Origin: Lates calcarifer
Lineage: Eukaryota > Chordata > Actinopteri > Centropomidae
Direction of reading: 5' to 3'
Assembly (NCBI RefSeq): GCF_001640805.2
Contig: NC_066843.1
Location: 5,113,850 to 5,177,849, forward strand
Length of the DNA: 64,000 nucleotides
The stretch's first letter is position 1. The number at the start of each line of letters is the position of its first letter. This document shows positions 34,129-47,661 of the stretch, one piece after another. The translations under genes were made by a program, and so were the position numbers. A model generated the notes under the pieces. The model was not told the DNA's origin. It saw only the letters and a list, made by a program, of their open reading frames with translations, and did no database searches.

Positions 34129-37100
34129 CACACTTAACAGGCCAAATATCTACTTTATACGCACAAGTAGCATTGAGACATGCTGTGCATCCCCTGCAAG
34201 TAACAACACTTTTTATGTTAACTGCCATGCATATTAAAGATGCTATATGTATCTTTTTGCTATCGCTACATTGCCAGTGTTAGCATTTACAGCTGTTTAC
34301 TCACAAAGAGCTTCAGCCATTGTTGCGTTTAAAAGACAAGAGGTTAGAATAAGCCCTCTGGGCAGCAATACTTCTTCATCCTCTCATATTGGACTGAGGG
34401 CAGACTGGACTCCACTGTGACTCACAGTGGCAAAGTGGTATTAGGAGAGGGATGGGCCTTTGCCAACTGATTAGCATGCCAACTTCAGTTGGAAAAAAGT
34501 AATAGAAGTAGAAGCAAAATGCATGTTAACAATGGTGTTACTTTCCACAGCTGGAGACTAGACTGTAAACAACTGTTAATACTGATGATGGCTATGTAGC
34601 GACAGCAAAAACTTAAGTTTAATGAAAGCTGGTAGTGATTTGGATTAGACTGAAGAGTTATGAGTCTTCTACCAGACACAAACTGAAAATCAGAATCAAG
34701 GACATGAATCAGACTAACAATATACTCTCACCATGTTTGCAAAATATAGAGAGTAACACCACTCTGTGAGCCCATAGCTATAAAAGCAATATAATACATT
34801 GTATTAGTCCACCTTGCACCTTGTCTTCATCAGTGTAGTCTTATCAAGGGAAATTTCACAAATGGAAATTTACAGGAAGCATATGGAGCGTGTGCAAACT
34901 TGCACTCAGTTACACACATCCACTTTTATTTCTCTTGCTCTACCTCCATGTTTCTCTCTCTCTCACACACACACACAAACTCAAATAGACAAACTGTTTT
35001 CATATCTTATTCCCAGACACGCAGAGCTGTAAACAGCATGTCCCTGTAAAGTGATTATGTTTGGTGCTGAGCAGAATGGGCGCAGACAGGCAGACAGACA
35101 GAGCATGTGCACACAGAGTGTCTGTGGCCTACTGATTATCTGTCTGCTTGTCCTGTCTGTGTTGATCCTTTCTTTCCCCTGCGACACGACCACGCCCTCA
35201 CACTGCTCTCCCGCTGCACGTCAGGGTGACAAATGGCCGCCCATCCTCCAGGAAACTAGCATCATCATCTGTACACAGAGCCAGAGGGAAATGTCAGGAA
35301 ACATGCATTTATCTAGCCAATCACTGCTAGGTGGCTGCAGAGAGCAGAGCTTACAGACAGGATGGCCAATGATGTGACGTTTTGTCGTCTAATTGTTGGC
35401 CTTTTGAAAGGCAGCAGCCATCAGTCATTTACAACTGTTTGGTCAATACAGCTTGTAAGATACAAACACTGCTGGTTATGTCAGTATATATTGGCTCAGG
35501 CACATGTAATGTGATATGCCAGCACATTTTAGCCATGTGAGTTTGGCCCTTTGAGGAGGGATCCACTGGCTCTGTAAGCTTTGTGCAAGCCTGTAGAGCG
35601 ATCAATAGGTCCAATGAGCAGGCTCCATCAGATTAAGGGCCCTGAGGATAGGCTGTTGATACATGATAAGGCTGTGTAAACTGTCTTGATTCATTTCATC
35701 ACAATAGCCTTGCTGTCACTACTACCAAGGAAATGCCATTTAAACACAGCAGTCTTCAACATATGGCCATGGGTGTTCTCACAGAGAAACGACTTATCTT
35801 GTTTAACCATGGGCCAAATGCAGGAGCAGCCCTTTTGTGACTCTGCAAAGGATATGCTCGATCTCTTGGAGCATCCAGGTAGCTTTGCTATTAATGTGTT
35901 GTTTCCTTATGAGGTGATATTGCATTTCATGAGTCACCCTCTATCCCTGTGGTGTACAGATCAGAGCAGAGTGTTGTGTTTATGGATGCTGGGATATTGC
36001 CTGTGCTGTCCTGAGGGTGTATTGGACATTTGTTATTGCTCCCAAATGTGGTGCAGCATTCTTGCTTATCTTGTGTTTATTCTCAGTGTACCCTCTTTCT
36101 CTCTGTCTTTGTCAATGTGTGTGTAGCTCCAAAGGCTAAAGCGCTCGCTGTCCTTCAAGACCATGATGCGCAGTAAGAGCGTGGAGAACTTCTTCCAGAG
36201 GTCCTACAGTGACGCTCGCCTGCCCCCAGATTTCATCACCGACCCACCGCCTCCCTCTCCCCCTCTGCTGCCTGGCTCTCCACTCGTCGGCGACCGTTCA
36301 CCGTCCATTTCGCCATCCCTCAGCCCCAACCCCTCCATCGCCTCCCACTCCCCCTCTCTCAGCCTTTCCCCATCACTGCCCACCAAGCCTCCCCGACCTC
36401 AGATTACCCACTCTTTTCAGGACCATGTCTTTCGCAAGCCCACCAACTGCCAGCACTGCAAGCACATGATAGTGGGTAAGGTGCTCAATTTACCCCCTGG
36501 ACTCTCTTTTCCTTTTCTCAATCCAAGGTTTAACTGCAGTTTTCACAGGATCTCTGGCCTCTGTGTCTTTGTGAGACCAATTTATAGAGAGAACATCACC
36601 CATTGTGTCATAAAGACATAGGGACAATGGTTTATCACCACAGCTTGACTAGGCTGACACTTACCACTCTCACATCTATCCATCAAATATACGGCTACAA
36701 GCATATTTCCTAAAGTTAGTGTAGCATGAACATAACACTTGTTTGAAACAGATGAAGAAACTAAATTATCTCACCTCTCTGGCTGATTTTTTTTTCACTC
36801 CACTTAAGGAAAATGAGATTTAGAACTGGACTGTACGACTTAAATGCAGGTCTCACAGTGTTTATAGCTGGAAAAAAACCCCATTATATTATTAACAGGG
36901 ACTGCTGTGGTGTAGATGTATGAGTGCTTTAATGCCTAATTTGCCGCTTGCATGAATTACTGGCCATTGCTAGTTTTTCTGCTAAATCTACTTCCTGTCA
37001 CTATGATTGATTACAGACTCCAACGTGCACCTCTGCATTTGCGCCTGTGCTTTTTTTTTTTTTTTTTTTTTTTTGCACACATTGTGGGTTTATTTATGTA

Positions 37101-40100
37101 ATGGATCACCTCGCGCTAGCTGTACTCCACTGCAGTCCCAAAACACAGTCCAGCCTCTGTCTCCTTGTTAAGCTGATGAAGTAGAATCCATTTTTTCTCT
37201 TCAAAGTAAAAGCAGTGTTTTCACAGAGCCATCCAATTTGTTTGATTGTTGTTTCTGCTCCATGACAGACCTGCCGGCACAGTTCTCTTGTACAACAAAT
37301 CCAAAAGTCTGTTATCCTTGATTTGTAGGATAAAAAGGGACTCAACCACTTAATCCTTAAAAACATTTGGTAATCAACAGAGGAGTTCTCATAACATGAC
37401 AATTATGGAGAAAACATCTCAATACTCAGAGGTTTTTCTGACTCATGCACTTGAAAACAGAGATGAAAAGGCGAGATGAGTCAATGCCAAATCGATTGTG
37501 ATTGAAATATCTCCAGCTGGTTTCCAATCTCTCCAGGCTGTTCTGGAAGTGGGGCTGTTGATTATGAAGCTGTTAGTGTCAGCTCAGCAAGCAAGCAGTG
37601 CTGGCTGGTTAAAACTGGGACAGTGCTTGATTATACTGTCTACCTGAACAGAGAGAAACCTGTCCGTAGGATCTGATGGCCACTTTGTTTTGTTAGCACT
37701 TTCAGCCTGTTGCAGACTCACAACCTGCTGTGTTTCTCTTTTTGTGGCTGCCTCCATGTCTGCGTCCTGTGCTCTGATTCTCACATTTCTGTCCCTGTCT
37801 GCAGGAAACTCCAAACAAGCTCTGCGGTGTAAAACGTGCAAGTTGGCTGCACACCTGTGGTGTACCTCTGAACTATCACAGCAGCCATGTCATGGGAAGG
37901 TGCGAATACACGCACAAAATTATACTTACCCTTACATATGATGTTAGTTTTTCTCATCATAGTCACTGACTGAATGTCTTGGTTTATTTGACATTTTATC
38001 TGTCATCTGCAAATTGACTGTTTCTTTAATTTGGCAACATCTTTAGTGCTAAGCAGTCACTGCTGTGGTGTTTTTGCACTGTACTTCAAACAGTGTGGGT
38101 GATAGTTTGAATTCTTTTTTTCCATTTACTTCCTGTTTAGATTTCCTACCCATTCCTTCTTCTGTTAAATTATCCGTAAAGGATTGGTCCAACATCCAGC
38201 AGCTGGTTAGCTTAGCTTAGCTCAAAGATTGGAAAAAGGGGCAAACAGTTGATATAGCTCTTCCAAAGGAAACAAAGTCTGCATACAGCACCTCTAAAAC
38301 TAATTATTTTACACATGATTATTTATATGTTCAATCTGCACAAAACCCAAAGTGCCAAAAAGACATTTTTCCTATTTTAGGGGGGTTATGTGCTGGACTG
38401 TTTTTTTTGGCTGGGAGCAGTCACTTCCTGGATTCTCTACTGGTTGCCAGGCAACTACTTCTAGCCAAAAAATAGTGCGGTAATAACCCCCATAAAACTA
38501 ATCCCCAAACTAATCCTTTAAGAAATATCCTAAGACGATAAGATATGGTTTTAAGTGCATTTCGAGGCTACGAGGAGTAACTTAAATTTTATTGCAAAAA
38601 GTCAAAACTAGTGTTCTGAGACAGAGATGTACTCTCTGTTAGTGTGTTTCTTTTTCTTAGAGTTTCTCTTCTTCAGCTGAGTCTGACCTCCCGTTTCTTC
38701 AATTTTCCCCAAACATTTTAATGGCCACATTATAAAAACACAAACAACAATAACAGTTTGGATTCCAGCCATGATTGAATCACCTGAGCAGAATCTGTGT
38801 TACCATGGTAACTTTAACATAAGCCTGCATTGGTTGGATTTGAAACTGCAATTTTTGAAATTAATTTTTAGAAATTAATTTGGTATTTTGGAAGAAAAAA
38901 TTGAGGCAGCTGAGGACAAATTTTCAGAGACAAATTAAAATGTTGAATCACTATTGTGTGTCATATCACTGAGGCAGTAACATGCAGTAGTATGAAAACT
39001 TTTTTTTTTTTTTTTTAAATCAACTCACAAACACTCTTGACCCGAGGGCAGAGTCGGTCCTACTCAATGTTTTAGCCATATGTGCAGCCAAAGGAAAAGT
39101 GCTGACAGAACACAGACACATATGGTAAAGGGCAGAATACCTGTTTTGAGTCTATGTGTATTAAGAGATGTAAAGTGCTGATGTGGACGAAACAAAGCCA
39201 TTTATCATGTTACTCTCCTTTGGATGCAAAAAGACTAGAATATCCACATTTATAACCCAAATGATTTAAAATCGCTTTGTATTTCACTTATTTAGCATTG
39301 CCAAAATGATAAATACTTATTTGTTTACTATAGCCCTTCATCTATCATTTATATGTATATGTAAACTTACAATGAACATACAACACATTGTTTACAACAC
39401 TTAAAGGTGCTGTACATTTGTTTTTGCTATTGCTACATAGCCAACATTAGCAAGAGCCTCTGCCATTATTGCGTTTACAAGATGGTTAGAATACGCCCTG
39501 TGAGCAGCGCTACTTCTTAATCCTCTCATGTTGGACTGAGGGCAGACTGGATGCTAAAGTGATTCACTATTGCAAAGTGGTATTATGAGATGTGACAGGA
39601 CGAAGCTAGCTGGTTAGCATGCTAACTTCAGTCAAAGAAAAGAAGTGATAGAAATAGTAACAAAACGAGTTAAAATGGGTGTTGCTTTCCACTGCTGGCG
39701 AACAAAGGAATGAAGTTTGATGCTGAACTTGCAACATTTCTTGTAAACAGCTGTTAATGCTAACGTTGGCTATGTAGCAGTGGCAAAAACTTGCTTATAG
39801 CACCTTAAGGGGACCTCATATCTACTTACAGAACATTGTTTTATAAACCCTTTATTGAATTTGAGTCTTATTTGAAGTTGAGTGTTGATAGTTGATTGAA
39901 AACAAAAAGTAATGTTAATGGACACAGCATTAGTCATTTCATGGTGGAATTTATGCGTTTTGAATGTGGACTCTGGCTGAAGGGCAATGTTGGAAGGTGA
40001 GTATAGTGCAGTAGGCAGATAATTGGGAGTGATTTCAGACCCTGGTTTGTGTTTATCCTCCAGTGAAAGGCAGAGGACATTAGCATGCAGCAAGAGGCAA

Positions 40101-43100
40101 GACCTTCTGAGAGCCACTTGGAAAATTTTAAGAGCACTGTGTTCAAGACAGCTCAGTGCAGTTTGATAGAGGAGCAGAGAGAGAGAGAGAGAGAGAGAAG
40201 GGGGAATGATGAGGGGCAGCACAAGGTAAAATATCATCAGACCAGAGCCAGGCATCTTTAAAGGAACAAAGGTATCACTTATTAACGTTGATCTACAGAG
40301 TGTTTCTCTCTTCAACATAATACAGTATGACAAAGCGAGTGGCTCATTTGCAAGTCAAGGCAAAGACAAACCAATATCTCAGCTGAAACACTTACTGTGT
40401 TTAATTCAGTGTGAAATTACAGTCATGCAGACACACACACACAGACACACATACACAGAATCACATGTCCATGCCTGTGCGTAAGCCATGTGCAGACAAA
40501 TAAGAAGTGGCTGAGTGAATTCATTGTTCATAATTAGCAGCAAAGAGAGCTAAAGCTTTGTGTCCATTTGTGACATGGCAGCACAAATGAGTTCTTTGGT
40601 TTCAGTGTCTGCACCTCTGTGTGTGCACTCACATGTCTGTCAGCGTGTCTTAATGTGTTTCTGATTCTGTAATTTCTACTCCATTAATGTCCTGAAATCA
40701 CTACATAGAACCAGTTTCCCATCGACTCAGCCTATAAACAACTGAAGAAAAAAGAATCATTGTGCTTTCTGCTTTCCTCCATTAGTCTGGAGCATTCAAG
40801 CGAAACTTCAGCTCGCCGATGCTTGTCAATGACCAACTGGCTGTCGTCAAGGAAGTTCAACCAAGCCAAGGTGAGATTACTTTGAGCGCCTGTGTGTGTG
40901 CGTGTGTGTCTGGGTGTGTATGAACAAGTGCACATGTGCATCGGTTCGTTGGTGTCCCTGTGCTTTTGTTTTCGTCTTGTTGCTCTTGTCTAGCCTTTTG
41001 GTTTATTTTTAGATTTTTCGTGTGCTCGTGCGTGTACTGTAATAAAACCAGAACTGTCTCCATCTCACCTGACAACCGAGGAGCATGAAGTGGAAAAAGA
41101 TAAAGAGGAAGAGCAAATTCAGCTTCTCTTGGAGGCTGATGGACGGTCTGCACCCTGAAAGTATGTGAATAAATATTTATAAGTTCTAATGTTTATGTTT
41201 TTATATCTTTGTTTATGATTTGCACTGTATATCCTTGGACCGATGGAGGTTATTAATTTATTGACTGGCTCTACAGCTTGCATGTTTAAAGCTTCATAAA
41301 CATTGCAATGCTACCTATTTTCTGACCTAAGTAAGTCTTAACTGGCTCTCTGTATCATGACATCTAACTATATATATGTAAAAAATTAGAATGTTGAATA
41401 CTATTTAACTTAATGTTATAGATTTATGGAAGCAAGACACAATAACTTTGACATTTCCCTAACCACTCTTTGTCATATATCCCTGCTTAATGCTAAGAAC
41501 ACACTGGTACAATCAGCTGTTTTTAGATCCACTTGCCTACATGTGTCTGAATTTGTTCTTCCTCTGAATGGGAGCCTGTTTTTCTTTGCCATACCTTTGG
41601 ATGACAGCGTGTGTAGGTGATACAGTCCTTCATCTCACGTACTGTATGCCTCGCTGAATCAGGGTTAACGCCTCATGCTGTCACTTCCTTGTACTATCCA
41701 TGAATCAGGGTACAATTAACCTACAGCTCCTTCATCACCCCGAGCTCAGTACCATGACGCCTGGGACTCTGCCAGGGCCTGCTGAGACTGCAACCTGCCA
41801 AACTCACAATCACACATTGCAAAGTGTCCTCGTAATTATGCGATAACAAAAGGCTTGGTAAAGCACCGAGCTCGTGTTTACATACATTGATGCCACATAG
41901 CAAATTTTAGGATGGATTTACCTAACCTGTAATAGACAGGGCAGGTGACTGAAGACCCCTTAATTTTCCCATCAACAGGAGTTTATTGTCCCATATTAAA
42001 CCTCATTTATGAGGATGAGAGTCTAATAGCTGCAGGAGTGAAGTAAATAACACCTCATGCTCTAAGCTGCAATCTTGCAAAGACAATTAAAACCTGATTA
42101 CCCACCGAGTGATATATTGTGCCATTTGTTTCTCTATTTATACAAGAACAGCAGCTGTGTTAGGTTAAAGTTAAGGTTGAAGAAGGAAAAGAGGAACTCG
42201 TCTGAGACTGTGGCTCTTCTACACTAGCTTAGCTCATTGTGTGGCAAAGGCAGCTTAAGTCACAGGAGATTATAGTTAAAAGTTTTTATGAAGACAAATA
42301 TGAAGACCTATAGAATTCGCCTATCTGCACTGAAAATAAATTTGAAGGTCACAGACTTTGTACAGAGGAGAGGAATATAGAGTGTCTGAACATGATTTTC
42401 TACAGTTTCTCTCTTCCTCTGCAAGTAATTGCTCTTTGCAGAAATATCTCACTCACTGACAGCACTCCAATCAATTTAAAGCAAAAATGAGCTTTATCAC
42501 AAATAAACACTTACATTAGTCGCACTGAACTACTACTGCTGAATTCCTTCATCCTTCATGCTTACAGACATAAACACACTCACAGCACATCTGACCCCTG
42601 CAGAAAAAATCACTCTCCCCTCCATCCAACTTGTGTTGAGTTGGATGGAAAAAGAAAATCTAATACCTAACATCACAAATACTCAGATAGCACAGAGCAC
42701 CTCCATCTATGTGAAATGAGGCAATGAAGGCTTCCTGAGGATTTCCATATTTTAACTCTCATCTCTTATTCCCTTTCTACTCAGCTACAGCTCCAGATTA
42801 CAGCTATTAAAACTAAGGCACATCTCTTGCCAATACATAAATAAATCAAAGCATGTAGATTTATTAGAATGTCTTGATGTCTCCTTAACTTTTGGCTGCT
42901 GTCCTCTCACAGATCTAAAGTGGGTCACTTTGGTCCAGGACCGACTGTGTTACTACAGTTATATTTAGACCCTCCGGTTCATCCAGATTGGCAACAGGCA
43001 CAATAATCATGATGTGCAGTGTAATCTCAATGTGTAGTCATAATTGTAGTGTGTGTGTGTGTGTGTGTGTGGAGCTGTGGCGTTGTGTGATATGTGTGTT

Positions 43101-46100
43101 TGTAAATAAAGTGAACATACTATAAGTGTGTGTGTGTGCATTAGGCTTATGAATGTGTGTGTGTGTGGTTTCAGAGGCTGTGCGGACGCGTGTAGACCCC
43201 GTGTATGCGGCCTTGCGCTACGGGACATCCTTGGCACAGATGAGCCGCTCCAGTTTTGGCAGTTTGTCAGAGTCACCAACACGCAGCCTGGTATGACATC
43301 ATCACCCTGAGGGTGGGGTGGGGGGTGGGGGGTAGACGACAGTCGGAAACTGTGTGATTGAGACACACACAGTTTGGGTCCATTTATTTTTACTGGTGAA
43401 GTATTGATAGCACAGAGTTTCAGCTCCACAAAACACTCCCTGGTTTGTTGTTTGTGTAAAGTCAAAATTGGCTGCGCACCTTTAGCATCACTTAGCATTT
43501 AGCTTGGAATTTAAAAAGTAACATGGCAGTCAGTATTTCACTGCCCTCTCTGGTTGAAAGTGTCCAGTCTGTTTCAATTCTGACCCCACCTAGCATCACT
43601 TTGTATGTTAGGGTGTCCTCAGAAGTGTGCTTTGTTGCACCCTGAACCATACCCATTGGTGGCGCTGCATTGTTCTGATGAGTATACCTGTATACCTGTA
43701 TATAGTATGCTTAACTGCAACAAGGTGAAAAGTTAAACCCGGTCAGCAAAAATAAGATTTTCAGTGAGTTACTCTATAAACTCCTTGAATGTTTTCTCTC
43801 TTTCGAGGTCATGATAGTCCCCTGCTTAAACCCCCCTTATTTAAATCCACCCTCCACATATGGTGAAGTGTTATAATTGAGCACCAGGGTATCATTTATG
43901 AGGAGCATAATGGATGACACTGGAGTCTATGGTCCTCTTTTTAAACATTTAGTTGAACCAGTGTGCAAATTCTCCCTAAACCCCATAAACCTTTTTCATA
44001 CATGAACAGTATGTAGGTCATGTATTTGGTTTCTTTTACAACACTGAGAGCTACTGATCTGTTTGGTGTGCATTCTGAATAATTCATAGCAAGAGTAGTG
44101 TTATTCCCTCTGTCAAATGCATCCTCTTTGACATCCTGGTGCTAACATTTAATTTTTTTTTGTTCTTTGATAAGGGGGAGGGAGGTGAGGAGAGGCAGCA
44201 GAGACAGTGCAGCATGGAGGAAGAGATAACTCAGGAGACAGGGGGTAAAAACACTGCTGTGTGTCTGTGTCTCCATGTTGGTGGATATGCATATGTGCTC
44301 CATGTCTGCGCTTATGTGTGTCTATGCATATGTTGTGTTTATATGTGTGTGTGTGTGTGTGTGAGATTTACTGTGTCTGCTTGTGAAGAATTACACGCCT
44401 GTTTGCATATGTGCAAGAGCGTGCGTGCCTGGCACCTTCTAAGAAAATTTCTCACCACCCCCAGACACCCCTGTCCCTGACACCGAGATCGAGAAGGAGG
44501 AAGACGAGAGCAGCGGCCAAGCTCAGACACCCGCAGAGGAGAGCAATGTGAAGGTACCACTATGTTTAATCCTGCCCATGCAGACTGTCACCACCCCTTG
44601 TTTTTTTCCTCTTCGAGCGTGTATCTCTGTCTCACGGCCTCCCCTCCCTGCATGTCTCTGTGTCCAGGTACCCAAGCGCATTGAAGTTCACTCCATCCAC
44701 ACCTATGTAGCACTCTACAAGTTTCTGCCTCAGGAACAGAATGACCTGGAACTACAGTGAGTAAAAGCCCAGCAGATTGCCTACGTGCAGGCATTTTCAT
44801 AACAGGAGTGCTTGTTTGGCATTCTGTTTTTGCTATTGTGCATGAGTGCATTTGCTTTGTCTGTGTTTTTCTTTTTCTTTTTTTTTTTTGGTCCCTCCCT
44901 GTGTTTTTGCCCTGGCTGTTGCTCCTGCAGGATGAAAATGTCCCCACCATCTGCAGAGGACGGTGCTGGGGCGCCCTTAAGGACGACTAATTATAAACTC
45001 AGAGCCCATCACTGTCCCCACGTAGAGCTAGCGACTGAGCTGTGTTCCCAGCAGGGGAGAGGATAAAGACACTGAACAACTGAGAGATGAAAGGGCGGAC
45101 AGGCATAAGGGGAGACGGCTCAGAATTGAAGATTATCAGAGGCAGGGAGAGAGAGAGGAAGGAGGAACCAGGCGGGGAAAGCAAAGTTCAAATATAGAAG
45201 TAAAAGCTCTATAAGATGAAGGAGGACGAGGATAGAGAAGACAGGAAGGACAGAGGAGTAAAATGAGGGCAAGATGTGTGTGTGTAGGTGTGCATGTGTG
45301 TGGATTAATAGAGGACAGATTTCACAATATAGATCCATGGGACTGTTAATAGCCATCTGTGCCGTGGCTCTGTGTGTGTGACTACACAATATATGTGAAC
45401 TAATGAAAGTATAATATGTCTCTGGTCTCTATGTTCTTCTAATTAAACATGCTCTGTTGGAGTTTGGCCAGTATGGACTGCAGATGATAAAAAAATATAG
45501 AATATTTTGGACAGAAGTCAAGACCAGACAGCAGTTTGTGCAGTGAATAATTTTTATTTGAAAAAGTAAAAATTCTACTTTGTTTGTAATTTGGTCTACT
45601 GCACATGTTTAACAATAGATAAAACTCTGGACACATTATTATTTCTACAAAGAGAACTAACAAATTTGTGGGAAATGTGAGCACTTAAGTTTGAAGTTGG
45701 ATTTAAAAGCCCTGCACACCCACACAGGTGTTTTCAGTTATATTGGTGGATGAAATGGAGTTAAGGCAGTAATTGAGGTCACCCAATCTCCACTGCTCTG
45801 TCCAAAATCACGCTTTATTTGCTCTACAGCACACTGCATTTATCCGCTGCCATTATGTTTGATTGATTGTGTGAAATTTATGCAACATGTAGTAGTGTTC
45901 ATGTTGATGACATTCATACTGCTTTCTGTTAACAATTGATGACACAAAATAATGATGATTTATAAGTTCACTTAAGCCGGGAGGGAGATGTGCACTTCCA
46001 GAGTTTAATTAGGTAACATAAGTGACAACACCTGCTTTTACAGTTGGTAAGAGGGTACAATAGACCCTTTTCTCAGCAGACATTTTGGCTTGTCATGGCA

Positions 46101-47603
46101 GTAAAAGCAAAGATATAACTGATCATATTAAAAATAACTGCATTCCATGTAGGTGAGCTATTTCCAGAGCCCTAGTATTGTGCATGCAGGCTCACTCTCA
46201 CGGCTTTACTGGGACACTCGAAATTTGTTTCACTTGTGCCTCTCCTGCTATAACATGTCAAAATGTCTGCTGGGAAAAAGGTGTGTGCAGTGGGGGTGGT
46301 GGGGCTTCTAGTGGATCAAATAGCACCTGCTCTCAAAAGTAGGGATGTTGAGGGTTTAATACTTTCTCTTTTGCCTTGTTAACAGTTTTCATTTTTACAC
46401 CACACAAGAAAACACAGTCCAGACAATTACACTGTCAGCAGGAGCTACTGTGTCTGGTGCACACACACAGGAATTTCTGTAGTCGCAATATTTAATGTAC
46501 AGTATTGAAATGTGAAAACAATGACAACACCCACCATCCATGTTTGGAGATTATAAAGGTGTATTTTCCTACCATCCAGCAAAGCTGCTGTACCCACAGT
46601 TAAACTAGGCTAATCCCACTGTTGCACATTCAACATAAACATTCAAAATGCATACAGAGACCTAAAAAAGAACAGAGTTTGTCTAACTCAGGGTAAGAAC
46701 TTTAAATAAATTCCCAAAAACTAAATATGCATTTAAGTTTTAAGCTGTGCTCCTGGGAGAAATCTCAGTGAGCAGAGTAATTGTGCCAGTATCACCTGAG
46801 ATATATGGGTCTCACCCTAGTTGGTAAGTCTGTTTAACTATGTGCAAAACTTAAATGTGTGTGTGTTTGTGGGTGATGATCATATAGGGCAGTAGTGAGA
46901 GCAGGCACCCAGGAGACACAACGTACAGAAGTGCAATTGGGACAGCAGTTTCTCCCCGTGTATCTAGGACAGTGGGTGCACTGTGTATGTATGTGTGTGT
47001 CTGAGTGTGTAGAAACGTCTCATCAAAAACTGGTAGCATGATTAGCATGCAGGCCAGGTCGTCTACAGATCAGGTCTAGCTTTCACCGCTGCAGTAGGTG
47101 CTACAGAGTTGTATTTCATGTAGACCTCATGACTTTGGTGTCAGCTGCTCTGTCACCTCCACAGCGGGACACAAAGACTCATCCACATTTTAACCTCCAC
47201 AGCTCTGCGACCGCAGGCTCTACCACTCTCTCCTTCAGTTTGATAATGTTATCTTTTCTGCTCGTATTCAGCTCTCACTCTCTTTTTTTCTTTCCTCGCT
47301 CCTGCGCTCTCACTCTCTCACCCCCTTCATCTCCCCATCATGTATCCTGCTCTCGTCTCTCTCTCCTGTCCCCCTTTCTTCTCCCTCTCAATCACCTCCC
47401 CTTCATGCCTCCTCTTTTTCATCTTCTCTCTTGTCTTATCTCCTTTAGTCCTGGTGATCGGGTGCAGGTCACTGACGACTCTAATGAGGAGTGGTGGAAG
47501 GTGGGTAATAAATCATTGGCAAACATCTGTGTGTGTGTGTTTGTGTGTACTTGTTGGTTCGTACCTGTGTCCTCAAGTACATAATGTGTATTTGAATGTA
47601 CAG

Positions 47604-47661
<58 letters not shown>

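Larger units (their letters stand above)
27468..36126 (+). other. stac2: stac2 intron 1 (8.7 kb)
   Basis: Long first intron with the GC donor. It holds AC microsatellites (27892-27916, 28442-28470, 34094-34127), a teleost dispersed repeat (30374-30860), a possible miniature element (32303-32545), a family B MITE (34234-34616) and poly-T tracts near 33331-33364. No coding exon recognised inside. Confidence 0.75.

Noticed and set aside
35686..36126. 146-codon frame ending at the stac2 exon 2 acceptor
   Set aside because: It is the 3' end of stac2 intron 1 read through to the T-rich acceptor, has no similarity to any family and is in a different frame from the STAC coding sequence.
39770..40333. 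187-codon minus-strand frame
   Set aside because: Intronic, contains part of a family B element and a GA microsatellite (read as Ser-Leu repeats), with no domain or splice support.
43007..43498. 163-codon minus-strand frame over stac2 exon 5
   Set aside because: It is antisense to a confident exon and built of TG/CA microsatellites giving His-Thr repeats.
47129..47584. 151-codon plus-strand frame reading into stac2 exon 9
   Set aside because: The upstream part is a long CT-rich intron end; only 47449-47500 matches STAC proteins, in the frame set by the acceptor.
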